Assembly: GCA_910588565.1 (NCBI GenBank)
Contig: CAJUPF010000051.1
Span: 1-22,464, forward strand
DNA length: 22,464 nucleotides
Direction: 5' to 3'
Origin: an uncultured Lachnospiraceae bacterium
Lineage (GTDB): Bacteria; Bacillota; Clostridia; Lachnospirales; Lachnospiraceae
The notes beneath the pieces are model-generated. The model worked only from the letters and a program-made list of their open reading frames with translations. It was not told the DNA's origin and did no database searches. Shown in pieces: positions 1 through 6,761 of the stretch (positions are counted from its first letter, which is position 1; each line of letters starts with the position of its first letter). The position numbers and the translations under genes were made by a program.

Positions 1-1290
1 GAGATCCCCTCCGGGGATACCTCTATGCCATGCGGTAAAACGAAGGAACGGTTATGGATCCTTTTTACTGCGGGGGTTTTGTTTGGGGTTGCTGTGGTGA
101 GTTATCGTTCCAGGGCGTTTACCGAAGGTCTGCACCGGGCATTTTTATTTGCGGCTACGCCGTTAGTGGTTCTGATTCCCCTTCTGGCAGGATTATGTGT
201 AAAATTTCGGGGCAAGGGCAGAAAAATAGCAGCCTGTGCCGTGCTTTTATGCGAGGCGGCGCTGTTTTCCGGCTGCAGTACGACGGAGTTGGAAAACAGG
301 AAGTTCCCGCTGGCAATGGGAATAGATGAGACGGAGGACGGCTGCATGATCACCTATAAATTCCAGGATCTTTCAAAAATTGCAGATCAAAATGCAGACA
401 GTCCAAGCGGAACGGATTTTTATATCGAAGACAAGGATTTTTTTACTGGAATTTCCAAATATGCGAATGATACAAATAAAATCCTGGATTATAACCATAT
501 GAAAGTGCTGATTTTATCGAAGGATTTTGTAGAAGACACAGAGGCGCTTGCTAATTTTCTGCGGATTTGCGGCAAGGAGAGCCTGATTGCAAGGAATACG
601 CTGCTGTTTGTGGCAGAGGATGCGGCGGCGATTCTGGCGCTGGACAGCAATCTGGATACGGCGATTGGAAACTATCTGGAAGAGATGATTGACAGCAGAG
701 AGGATTATAAGTTAAAAGATGCGGTGACATTGGGAGATTTGCATAACGAAATGGAAAATCAGGAGCAGCTTTTGCTGGTTCCGATGCTTGCGGACAGTGG
801 AGGGCTTCCGGTGATCCGTAATTACTATGCCATTTATGCGGGCGTTCCCAAAGGGGAACTGGATCAAAATGAAGCGGCGCTGTCATACCTGTGTCAGGGA
901 AAATTAAAAAAACTGGCGGTTTCACTGGATGACGGGACGGCGATTACGATAAACCGGATTCGGGCAAAAGGAGATTTTCCAGATGGGGACGGACTTTTAT
1001 ACAGGGACAGAATTCGACTGGAAGTAGTGGTAGAAAAGGAGATGGATACAGACAGCAGCGAAGGGAAGAAGATACGGCAGAAGATACTGGAACAGTTTCA
1101 GGGCCAGCTGAATGAGATTGCAGAAAATCGGTTAAAGACGTCAGGGATTGATATTACCAACAGTTTTTATAAGCTTGGGATGTGCGGAGGAGAGAACTAC
1201 GCGTACTATGGCGGGGATTTGGAACGATTTCTGAAGGATTTAGGATGGGAATTTGAGATCGAAGTGGTTCTTTTAAATGAAAGAGGATAA
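1..1290 (+). CDS. Spore germination receptor protein, apparent GerAB-GerAC fusion, 5' end outside the window
   Basis: The reading frame is open to the left edge, so the start lies upstream; the ATG at 25 is not convincing because it falls inside a palindromic repeat and has no ribosome binding site. Counting from that ATG, two hydrophobic segments (about residues 11-28 and 39-61) resemble the last two helices of a GerAB permease. They are followed without a stop by a basic stretch, a third hydrophobic segment and a lipobox-like LFSGC (Cys84). Then comes a Ger(x)C domain: STTELENRKFPLAMGIDE is the typical GerAC beginning, and the protein ends in the usual C-terminal alpha/beta domain. GerAC proteins are lipoprotein subunits of inner-membrane germinant receptors of spores. 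No plausible internal start with a ribosome binding site is seen before the lipobox, so I read it as one fused polypeptide. The frame upstream of residue 1 reads EIPSGDTS, a translated copy of the repeat described separately. Confidence 0.8.
   Translation, partial: EIPSGDTSMPCGKTKERLWILFTAGVLFGVAVVSYRSRAFTEGLHRAFLFAATPLVVLIPLLAGLCVKFRGKGRKIAACAVLLCEAALFSGCSTTELENRKFPLAMGIDETEDGCMITYKFQDLSKIADQNADSPSGTDFYIEDKDFFTGISKYANDTNKILDYNHMKVLILSKDFVEDTEALANFLRICGKESLIARNTLLFVAEDAAAILALDSNLDTAIGNYLEEMIDSREDYKLKDAVTLGDLHNEMENQEQLLLVPMLADSGGLPVIRNYYAIYAGVPKGELDQNEAALSYLCQGKLKKLAVSLDDGTAITINRIRAKGDFPDGDGLLYRDRIRLEVVVEKEMDTDSSEGKKIRQKILEQFQGQLNEIAENRLKTSGIDITNSFYKLGMCGGENYAYYGGDLERFLKDLGWEFEIEVVLLNERG
4..37 (+). 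repeat. Two-hairpin palindromic repeat, copy A, inside the germination gene
   Basis: ATCCCC (4-9), loop TCC, GGGGAT (13-18) form a perfect 6-bp hairpin. A 7-nt linker ACCTCTA follows, then TGCC (26-29), loop, GGTA (34-37), which pairs with one G-U wobble. This is the same architecture as the copies at 11295-11467, 11704-11736, 12506-12539 and 12551-12583. It is read in frame as IPSGDTSMPCG, between the hydrophobic segments of the germination protein. The coding-strand orientation is the same as in the other genic copies. Confidence 0.8.
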
Positions 1291-1360
1291 AATTTGTTGA
1301 TTAAAACTCCAAAATCTGGAAATCCTGTTGATAAGAAAACTGGAGGGAAGGATTTGGAGT

Positions 1361-1963
1361 ATGAAAAAATATTATAAAATTGGAATGGTTATCCTGGGAT
1401 TTGTTTTGCTGGTAATCGCGTATCGTTACCGCAGCCACAGGCTGCAGGAGGATATTGCGGAACGGATTTTACGGTTTCATGTTGTGGCGAACAGCAATAC
1501 GGAGCAAGATCAGACATTAAAACTAAAGGTCAGAGATCGCATTGGCGAATATCTTCGGGAGGAACTGGCGGACGTGCAGGATTTAGAGGAATGCGAGCAG
1601 ATTGTAAGCGGCCTTCTGGCGCAGATTGAACACTGTGCCAGAGAGGTCATAACCGGGGAGGGGTATTCCTATCCGGTAAAAGCAGTGGTAAAGGATACAA
1701 AATTTCCGGTAAAAACCTATGGAAGCTATAGTTTCCCGGCAGGAACATACCGGGCGCTGAATGTGGTAATCGGCAGCGGCGCAGGCGAAAACTGGTGGTG
1801 TGTCATGTATCCGAATCTGTGTTTTGCGAATGCCGTATACCGGGTGGAGGATGAAAATTCCAAAGAAGAGCTGCAGTCTGTTTTGACAGAAGATGAGTAT
1901 AAGGAGCTTATGGCGGAAGGAAAAATCAGGGTGAAATTTAAATATCTGGATTTTATTTTTTAA
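1361..1963 (+). CDS. spoIIR: Stage II sporulation protein R (SpoIIR)
   Basis: SpoIIR is the forespore-made signalling protein that acts across the septum to trigger SpoIIGA-dependent processing of pro-sigma-E in the mother cell. The 200-aa protein has an N-terminal signal/anchor helix (about residues 6-21), then the family signature LRFHVVANSNTEQDQ followed by LKLKVRDR, and the conserved ENWWCVMYPNLCF block near residue 150. The length is normal. An in-frame TTG at 1328 would add 11 residues, but I chose the ATG at 1361, which gives a standard short basic N-terminus; GGAGGG at 1342-1347 is 13 nt away and a weaker GGAG lies closer. It follows the germination gene by about 70 bp, a sensible sporulation/germination neighbourhood. 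A forespore (sigma-F type) promoter would be expected, but I could not identify one. Confidence 0.92.
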   Translation: MKKYYKIGMVILGFVLLVIAYRYRSHRLQEDIAERILRFHVVANSNTEQDQTLKLKVRDRIGEYLREELADVQDLEECEQIVSGLLAQIEHCAREVITGEGYSYPVKAVVKDTKFPVKTYGSYSFPAGTYRALNVVIGSGAGENWWCVMYPNLCFANAVYRVEDENSKEELQSVLTEDEYKELMAEGKIRVKFKYLDFIF

Positions 1964-1973
1964 TGCAGGATAG

Positions 1974-2002
1974 TTGCCTGAAAAGAAACAGTCATGTATA
2001 AT
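1974..2002 (+). promoter_or_regulatory. Sigma-A-type promoter for the DUF1934 gene
   Basis: TTGCCT at 1974-1979 and a perfect TATAAT at 1997-2002 are separated by 17 nt, with the ATG 35 nt downstream of the -10 box. The promoter starts 10 bp after the spoIIR stop codon, so the DUF1934 gene is probably expressed vegetatively and separately from spoIIR. Confidence 0.75.
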
Positions 2003-2037
2003 AAGTTTGAACAAATCGGATACAAAGGAGAAACAGC

Positions 2038-2493
2038 ATGACAAAAGATGTACTGGTAACCATCAGCGGACTGCAGATTGCAAAGAAGGGTGAGGAAGAT
2101 ACCGAGCCGGTGGAAGTCATTATGGCCGGGGATTATTATAAGAAGAATGACAAGCATTATGTGCTGTATGACGAAGTGGTAGAAGGTTTTGACGGCGTAA
2201 CGAAGAATATTATCAAACTGCAGGAAGACTGTGTGGATATTACAAAACGCGGTGTGACGAATGTACATATGGTTTTTGAAAAAAATAAGAAGAATATTGC
2301 CTGCTATGAAACGCCTTTTGGCAGCCTGATGCTTGGCATCAATGCAACGGATATTAAAATTACGGAGAAAGAGAATGATATTTCTGTAAATGTGGATTAT
2401 GCGCTGGAGCTGAACTATGAACATCTGGCAAATTGTACGATCCGGATGGAGATTCAGTCTAAGGAAGGCAATGGGTTTCATATTTCTTCCTGA
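2038..2493 (+). CDS. DUF1934 family protein (YwiB-like, calycin-type beta-barrel)
   Basis: This is a 151-aa soluble protein starting MTKDVLVTISGLQ, with a strong GGAG ribosome binding site (AAAGGAGA at about 2025-2032) before the ATG. The spaced blocks VLYDEVVEGFDG, NIIKLQEDCVDITKRG and ETPFGSLMLGI, and the closing alternating beta-strand pattern (VNVDYALELN), match the DUF1934/YwiB family as I remember it. The family is small and of unknown function with a lipocalin/calycin-like barrel. No signal peptide or membrane segment is visible. The gene has its own promoter and a terminator and appears to be monocistronic. In other Firmicutes ywiB is near argS; here it is not. Confidence 0.8.
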   Translation: MTKDVLVTISGLQIAKKGEEDTEPVEVIMAGDYYKKNDKHYVLYDEVVEGFDGVTKNIIKLQEDCVDITKRGVTNVHMVFEKNKKNIACYETPFGSLMLGINATDIKITEKENDISVNVDYALELNYEHLANCTIRMEIQSKEGNGFHISS

Positions 2494-2523
2494 TGGGCAG
2501 GCGCTGCGGATGAAATGTACGTA

Positions 2524-2579
2524 AATAAGAGAGGACGCCCCTGGCTTGTCTGCAGGAAGCGTCCTCTTATTTATTTTTT
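2524..2579 (+). terminator. Rho-independent terminator after the DUF1934 gene
   Basis: AATAAGAG-AGGACGC (from 2524) pairs with GCGTCCTCTTATT (from about 2560), with one bulged base and a loop of about 20 nt, followed by a T-rich run TTATTTTTT. The opposite-strand gene ends at 2571, inside the right arm, so the same hairpin lies between two convergent genes and probably serves both. Confidence 0.85.
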
Positions 2580-3050
2580 ACTGACTTGTGAGCTAAGTTC
2601 CTGGTATTTTCTCTGCAGCTTTGCCCGGAAGCCTTTTTTCTTCCCGGTGTCTGCCGGGACTATGGAACCGTGCAGCCCTTTGACGGAAGTAATATAGAGC
2701 CCGCTTACAGTTGCTTTTACTTCTTTTTTGACGGGAATGCTGTCAAAAATTGCGGCATCGCAGATAAAGGTCATAATTCTGGGGCCGGTCTTGGCTTTGA
2801 CAATGGGCAGTTTGGAATTGCGCATCAGTTTCGGGGTCTGTTCTATTACGGCTGCGGGGAGCCCGGCGTCTTTGAGTTTCATTTGCTTTTTATCGATAAT
2901 CAGCATGGAAACGGATTGGGCCATGGCGGAGATCTGCGCCTGCTGTTCTTCCTGTTTTTTCTGCATCCGTTTTCCGAGGAAATATAGAACAATGAGAGCG
3001 ATTAGTAATACTGCAATGATGATTAGTAATACGATTGTAACTTTTGACAC
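2571..3050 (-). CDS. Small membrane-anchored protein of unknown function
   Basis: I do not recognise the family. With the GTG at 3050 as start (159 aa) a GGAGG lies 8 nt upstream; the TTG at 3056 is only 2 nt from that ribosome binding site, so I reject it. The protein has one N-terminal membrane helix (about residues 5-26), a short charged coiled-coil-like stretch (KRMQKKQEEQQAQISAMAQ), then a domain of about 100 residues with alternating beta and short helical segments. The tail is very basic (GKKKGFRAKLQRKYQELSS). The topology suggests a bitopic protein with the globular part in the cytoplasm (positive residues follow the helix), but that is inference. It is convergent with the DUF1934 gene and has its own promoter. 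Confidence 0.7.
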   Translation of the reverse strand: MSKVTIVLLIIIAVLLIALIVLYFLGKRMQKKQEEQQAQISAMAQSVSMLIIDKKQMKLKDAGLPAAVIEQTPKLMRNSKLPIVKAKTGPRIMTFICDAAIFDSIPVKKEVKATVSGLYITSVKGLHGSIVPADTGKKKGFRAKLQRKYQELSSQVSKK

Positions 3051-3110
3051 AATCAAATCCTCCTTTTTATGGTTTTTGTGGGCTGTCTTGCGGACATAAT
3101 CGTGAAGAAT

Positions 3111-3139
3111 ATTGTATCATTTCCTGAAAGAAAAAGCAA
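3111..3139 (-). promoter_or_regulatory. Promoter for the small membrane protein gene
   Basis: Read on the minus strand, TTGCTT (3139-3134), a 17-nt spacer and TACAAT (3116-3111) form a good sigma-A-type promoter. The gene's GTG start is about 60 nt downstream. Confidence 0.65.
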
Positions 3140-3200
3140 TAAAACCTTTTATTTTTTGGCGGAATATGGTATCTTATTGTTACTGCTCACACCCACGCCA

Positions 3201-3264
3201 GTCATTCCGCTGACAGGTGTGCGGCCGATACGTAAAGCAAGGTATCTGCTGGCGGAGGAATGAC
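3201..3264 (+). other. Possible structured leader upstream of the trigger-factor-like lipoprotein gene
   Basis: GTCATTCC (3201-3208) is perfectly complementary to GGAATGAC (3257-3264). Inside this stem sit two small hairpins, CCGC (3207-3210)/GCGG (3221-3224) and GATAC (3227-3231)/GTATC (3242-3246), giving a possible three-way junction. The CCGC arm overlaps the closing helix by two bases, so the exact pairing is not settled. It matches no riboswitch class that I recognise. Confidence 0.35.
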
Positions 3265-3321
3265 CAGACCGTTCAGAGAATCGAAGCAGTAAAAAATATA
3301 GTTGGAAAACAGAGGTAAGAG

Positions 3322-4539
3322 ATGAAGAGAAAATCAGTAACAATTTTGATTTGTTGCGCAGCGTTGTCGCTTGTCGCGGGCTGTGGGGGAACAAAAGATG
3401 GTTCCGGCACGGATACGGAAGCAGTGTCGCTGGAGGAAAGTACGGAAAGCGGTACAGGCTTTAGTACGGCGAGTTCTGCGATTACGTATAATGTCGATGA
3501 TTATGTGACATTAGGGGATTATATGGATGTGGAAATTACCCTGAATGAAGCGGATTATCAGGTGACGGATGAAAAAGTGAATGAGTATGTGGATCAGATG
3601 CTTGTTTACAGCGGGGCTTACGTGCCGGATGAATCCAAGACAGTTGTGGAAGCCGGGGATGTCGTAGACGTCAATTATGTAGGCAAGAAGGACGGTGTGG
3701 CTTTTGACGGCGGTACGGCTGAGAATCAGATTATTGATACAGGAAGTAATTCCAGCCCTTCTACCGGGAGCGGTTATATTGAAGGATTTTCAGACGGGCT
3801 GATTGGCGTATCTGTGGGGGAGACGGTGGACTGGGATGTGACGTTTCCGGAGGATTACCAGTCGGAGGAGCTGAAAGGACAGGCTGTCACGTTTACATTT
3901 ACGGTAAATCATATTGTTAAAGCGGTCACAAGGGAGAGCCTGGATGATTCTTATGTAAAGGAGAATTTCGGTACGGATACGGTTGAGGCTTTTTATGCGG
4001 ATGTCCGTAGTTTCTTAGAGCAGCAGGCACAGCAGGGCAGGGAGGCGGATATCCGGTCTAAGGTGATTGAAGCGGTTGTTGCCAAATGTACGGTAAATTC
4101 ATTTCCGGAAGGTCTTGTAGAGGCGAGGCTGGAAGAGTATGTGGAGGGATTTAAAGCGCAGTATTGTTCGGACGGAACGGATTTCTCAGAGTTTTTAATG
4201 TCCAATTACAATGTGACAGAAGAGGAATTTCGCAGCCAGAATAAGACGTATCTGGAGCAGAACCTGACAGAGGAACTGGTATTTGAGGCAATTGTAAAAA
4301 ATGAAAATATTGCCTTTGATCAGGAGGAGTATGATACGTATATTGCCAATATCGTATCGAATGGCAGTTTTGCGTCAGAAGAGGCTTTGTATGAGAATTA
4401 CGGGCCGGATGTGGAATCTGGAAAGGCGTATCTGCAGAAAGTTTATCTGGAAAATGAAGCCTGTACGCTGATTGCGGATCATGCCAAAATTACGGAGGCG
4501 GCGACAGATACGGAAGCGGCGGCAAGCACGGAGGAATAA
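3322..4539 (+). CDS. Extracytoplasmic trigger-factor-like peptidyl-prolyl isomerase lipoprotein
   Basis: This 405-aa protein starts with a lipoprotein signal peptide ending in LVAGC (Cys21), followed by a Ser/Thr/Glu-rich linker. The part from about residue 60 to 195 contains an FKBP-type PPIase domain: VVEAGDVVDVNYVGKKDG, VAFDGGTAENQ, GSGYIEGFSDGLIG and VGETVDWDVTFPEDY are the usual blocks. Residues from about 205 to 385 resemble the C-terminal chaperone arms of trigger factor (FPEGLVEARLEEYV, EEFRSQNKTYLEQNLTEELVFEAI). It therefore looks like a trigger factor without the ribosome-binding domain, exported and anchored outside the membrane, where it probably helps fold secreted proteins. The ATG at 3322 has AGAGG 6 nt upstream. 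The tail is Ala/Glu/Thr-rich. No strong promoter was found. Confidence 0.85.
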   Translation: MKRKSVTILICCAALSLVAGCGGTKDGSGTDTEAVSLEESTESGTGFSTASSAITYNVDDYVTLGDYMDVEITLNEADYQVTDEKVNEYVDQMLVYSGAYVPDESKTVVEAGDVVDVNYVGKKDGVAFDGGTAENQIIDTGSNSSPSTGSGYIEGFSDGLIGVSVGETVDWDVTFPEDYQSEELKGQAVTFTFTVNHIVKAVTRESLDDSYVKENFGTDTVEAFYADVRSFLEQQAQQGREADIRSKVIEAVVAKCTVNSFPEGLVEARLEEYVEGFKAQYCSDGTDFSEFLMSNYNVTEEEFRSQNKTYLEQNLTEELVFEAIVKNENIAFDQEEYDTYIANIVSNGSFASEEALYENYGPDVESGKAYLQKVYLENEACTLIADHAKITEAATDTEAAASTEE

Positions 4540-4655
4540 TAGTAACAGTTCAGTCTTCCGGATTCCTGGCTGCTCGGCTGCAAACGGTTACGAATCATAT
4601 ACGTTATCATGAAAAACGGATAAAAGTATCATAGAAATAAAAAGGAGATTGGAAT

Positions 4656-6047
4656 ATGGAACTTGTAAACATCCGGGATTTATACCGGAACAAAGAGAAC
4701 TATCTGGAACAGACAGTGACGATTGGCGGCTGGGTAAGAAGTATCCGAAGCTCCAAAAATTTTGGGTTTATTGTGGTCAACGACGGTACTTTTTTTGAGC
4801 CGCTGCAGGTGGTGTATCATGATGCGCTGCCGAATTTTGCGGCAGTGGAGAAGCTGAATGTAGGGGCTGCGATTATTGTAAACGGAAAGCTGGTTGCAAC
4901 GCCCCAGGCGAAGCAGCCCTTTGAAATCCAGGCGGAGGAAGTAGTGATTGAAGGGGAATCCGCGCCGGATTACCCGCTGCAGAAAAAGCGGCATACGTTC
5001 CAGTATCTGCGGACGATTTCTCATCTGCGTCCCAGGACGAATACTTTTGAGGCGGTTTTTCGGGTGCGTTCGCTGATTGCGTATGCGATCCATAAATTTT
5101 TCCAGGAGAGGGATTTTGTCTATGTGCATACGCCGCTGATTACAGGGAGTGACTGTGAGGGCGCCGGAGAGATGTTCCGTGTGACGACGCTTGATTTGGA
5201 GAACCTTCCACGTACCAAAGAAGGAGAAATTGATTTTTCTGAGGATTTCTTTGGAAAATCGACCAATCTGACGGTAAGCGGCCAGTTAAACGGAGAGACC
5301 TACGCGATGGCGTTTAAGAATATTTATACGTTCGGGCCGACGTTCCGTGCGGAGAATTCCAATACGACGCGCCATGCGGCGGAATTTTGGATGATTGAGC
5401 CGGAGATTGCGTTTGCTGATTTAAATGATGATATGGTTCTGGCGGAAAGTATGTTGAAATATATTATCCGGTATGTGTTAGAACATGCGCCGGAAGAAAT
5501 GCAGTTCTTTAATAATTTTGTAGACAAGGGACTGATTGAACGGCTGAATCATGTGGCCAATTCCGAGTTTGCACGGGTGACGTATACAAAAGCAGTGGAA
5601 ATTCTGGAGAAAAACAATGATAAGTTTGAATATAAGGTTTCCTGGGGCGCGGATCTGCAGACAGAGCATGAGCGTTATCTGACAGAAGAAGTATTTCAGC
5701 GCCCGGTATTTGTTACAGATTATCCCAAGGAGATCAAAGCATTTTATATGAAGTTAAACGATGACGGCAAAACAGTTGCCGCAGTGGACTGCCTGGTGCC
5801 GGCAATCGGTGAAATTATTGGCGGAAGCCAGAGAGAGGACGATTATGATAAGCTGCTGGCGAGGATAAAGGAGCTGGGTCTGAATGAAGAGGATTACAGT
5901 TTTTACCTGGATCTTCGGAAGTATGGTTCAGCCAGACATGCGGGATTTGGGCTTGGATTTGAACGGTGTGTGATGTACCTTACCGGGATGTCGAATATCC
6001 GTGACGTCGTACCGTTTCCAAGGACAGTTGGAAATTGTGAGCTCTAG
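4656..6047 (+). CDS. asnS: Asparagine--tRNA ligase
   Basis: This class IIb aminoacyl-tRNA synthetase charges tRNA-Asn in the cytoplasm. The 463-aa length is typical. The N-terminal OB-fold anticodon-binding domain (about residues 1-110) includes TIGGWVRSIRSSKNFGFI. Class II motif 2 appears as FRAENSNTTRHAAEFWMIE and motif 3 as FGLGFERCVMYLTG; HTPLITGSDCEGAGEMF is the AsnRS active-site block. The ATG at 4656 has AAGGAG about 10 nt upstream. The protein ends normally (PFPRTVGNCEL), but the TAG stop codon at 6045-6047 is part of the terminal repeat of an inserted foldback element. No T-box leader is recognisable in the 116 bp before the gene. Confidence 0.96.
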   Translation: MELVNIRDLYRNKENYLEQTVTIGGWVRSIRSSKNFGFIVVNDGTFFEPLQVVYHDALPNFAAVEKLNVGAAIIVNGKLVATPQAKQPFEIQAEEVVIEGESAPDYPLQKKRHTFQYLRTISHLRPRTNTFEAVFRVRSLIAYAIHKFFQERDFVYVHTPLITGSDCEGAGEMFRVTTLDLENLPRTKEGEIDFSEDFFGKSTNLTVSGQLNGETYAMAFKNIYTFGPTFRAENSNTTRHAAEFWMIEPEIAFADLNDDMVLAESMLKYIIRYVLEHAPEEMQFFNNFVDKGLIERLNHVANSEFARVTYTKAVEILEKNNDKFEYKVSWGADLQTEHERYLTEEVFQRPVFVTDYPKEIKAFYMKLNDDGKTVAAVDCLVPAIGEIIGGSQREDDYDKLLARIKELGLNEEDYSFYLDLRKYGSARHAGFGLGFERCVMYLTGMSNIRDVVPFPRTVGNCEL

Positions 6048-6209
6048 AGCGTGTTTGAAAATTGCTTTCTGCCAGATGTATGACCCATTGAGTGGGAGAT
6101 TTGTGCTAAATGAGGGAGGCGTAGCGGGCTACGTTGACCGAATTTTGTGCAAATATCACGCTAAATGGGGCGTGCAGATGGCGGGAATGAATGTTCAGAC
6201 ACGCTCTAG
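6044..6209. mobile_element. 166-bp foldback, MITE-like element
   Basis: The 20-bp ends at 6044-6063 and 6190-6209 are inverted copies with two mismatches (CTAGAGCGTGTTTGAAAATT against CTAGAGCGTGTCTGAACATT after inversion). The similarity continues inwards through the whole element to the centre at GTAGC-GG-GCTAC (6121-6132). The midpoint of that central palindrome, 6126.5, is exactly the midpoint of the two ends, so the element is one long imperfect palindrome with no net insertion on either side. It has no credible coding capacity. Both ends carry the palindromic tetranucleotide CTAG, which could be end sequence or a target duplication. It is compatible with a non-autonomous foldback transposon or a RUP/REP-like element. 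Confidence 0.8.
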
Positions 6210-6260
6210 GTATAATTCTCCTTCTGGAATCATATAGTGGTTTCAGAGGGGGAATTTTAT

Positions 6261-6644
6261 ATGCAGAAACAAGAACAAGAACGGGCGGGACAGACGCTGG
6301 TGGCGGATTTTTTGAAGATACTGTTTTTGATGTATGCGGTTACTTTTGTTCTGCTGCTGCTTTTGGCATTGGCGCTGTTTAAGATGGAGCTTCAGGAGAC
6401 GGTGAGTAAAGTCTGGCTAATTGCGGTGTATGTGATCAGTGGGTTTCTGGGAGGCTTTCTGATTGGGAAACGGACGAAGAGCAAGAAATTCCTGTGGGGA
6501 TTTTTTATTGGGATGCTGTATTTTGCGGTTTTGTTCGGGGTGTCGCTGCTGTTGTATAAGGGATTGGCCGGAGACTGGACGCATTTGGTTACGACGCTGG
6601 TGCTGTGCGTGGGGTCGGGGACTGTGGGCGGAATGGTGAGTTGA
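6261..6644 (+). CDS. TIGR04086/YrzE-like small integral membrane protein
   Basis: The 127-aa protein has four hydrophobic segments (about residues 20-42, 53-70, 80-98 and 106-125) joined by short charged loops. Its layout and glycine-rich helices (VISGFLGGFLIGKRTKSKK, and near the end VGSGTVGGMVS) match the TIGR04086 family of Clostridia/Bacilli membrane proteins, whose function is unknown. The ATG at 6261 has an AGAGGGGG ribosome binding site 8 nt upstream, so I prefer it to the TG-type start further upstream at 6237. The gene begins 52 bp after the foldback element, which may have separated it from an older promoter near asnS. Confidence 0.72.
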   Translation: MQKQEQERAGQTLVADFLKILFLMYAVTFVLLLLLALALFKMELQETVSKVWLIAVYVISGFLGGFLIGKRTKSKKFLWGFFIGMLYFAVLFGVSLLLYKGLAGDWTHLVTTLVLCVGSGTVGGMVS

Positions 6645-6675
6645 GAAGGCTGGCAGATTCTTGCGGGGGAGTAAC

Positions 6676-6709
6676 GCTCAGACCAGGCGGATAACTGCCC
6701 GGTCTGAGC
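6676..6709 (+). other. Strong hairpin between the YrzE-like gene and the VanW gene
   Basis: GCTCAGACC (6676-6684) pairs perfectly with GGTCTGAGC (6701-6709), and GGC/GCC can extend the stem inside the loop. No U-run follows, so it is not a classical terminator; it could be an attenuator, an mRNA-processing or stability hairpin, or the remnant of a small palindromic repeat. Confidence 0.5.
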
Positions 6710-6761
6710 TGACTGTCCAGAAGGTTTGTGCTACTATGATGACGAGAGGATAAGAGTTGAC

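Noticed and set aside
2670..3263. Several plus-strand open frames opposite the small membrane protein gene.
   Set aside because: They lack ribosome binding sites and overlap one another; the minus-strand gene has a promoter, a ribosome binding site and a sensible protein architecture.
4540..4655. T-box riboswitch upstream of asnS.
   Set aside because: No AGGGTGG-type antiterminator sequence or terminator hairpin is present in the 116-bp gap.
6001..6237. Short plus-strand coding frame across the asnS end and foldback element.
   Set aside because: It runs through the palindromic element and lacks a start signal; the region is explained by asnS and the element.
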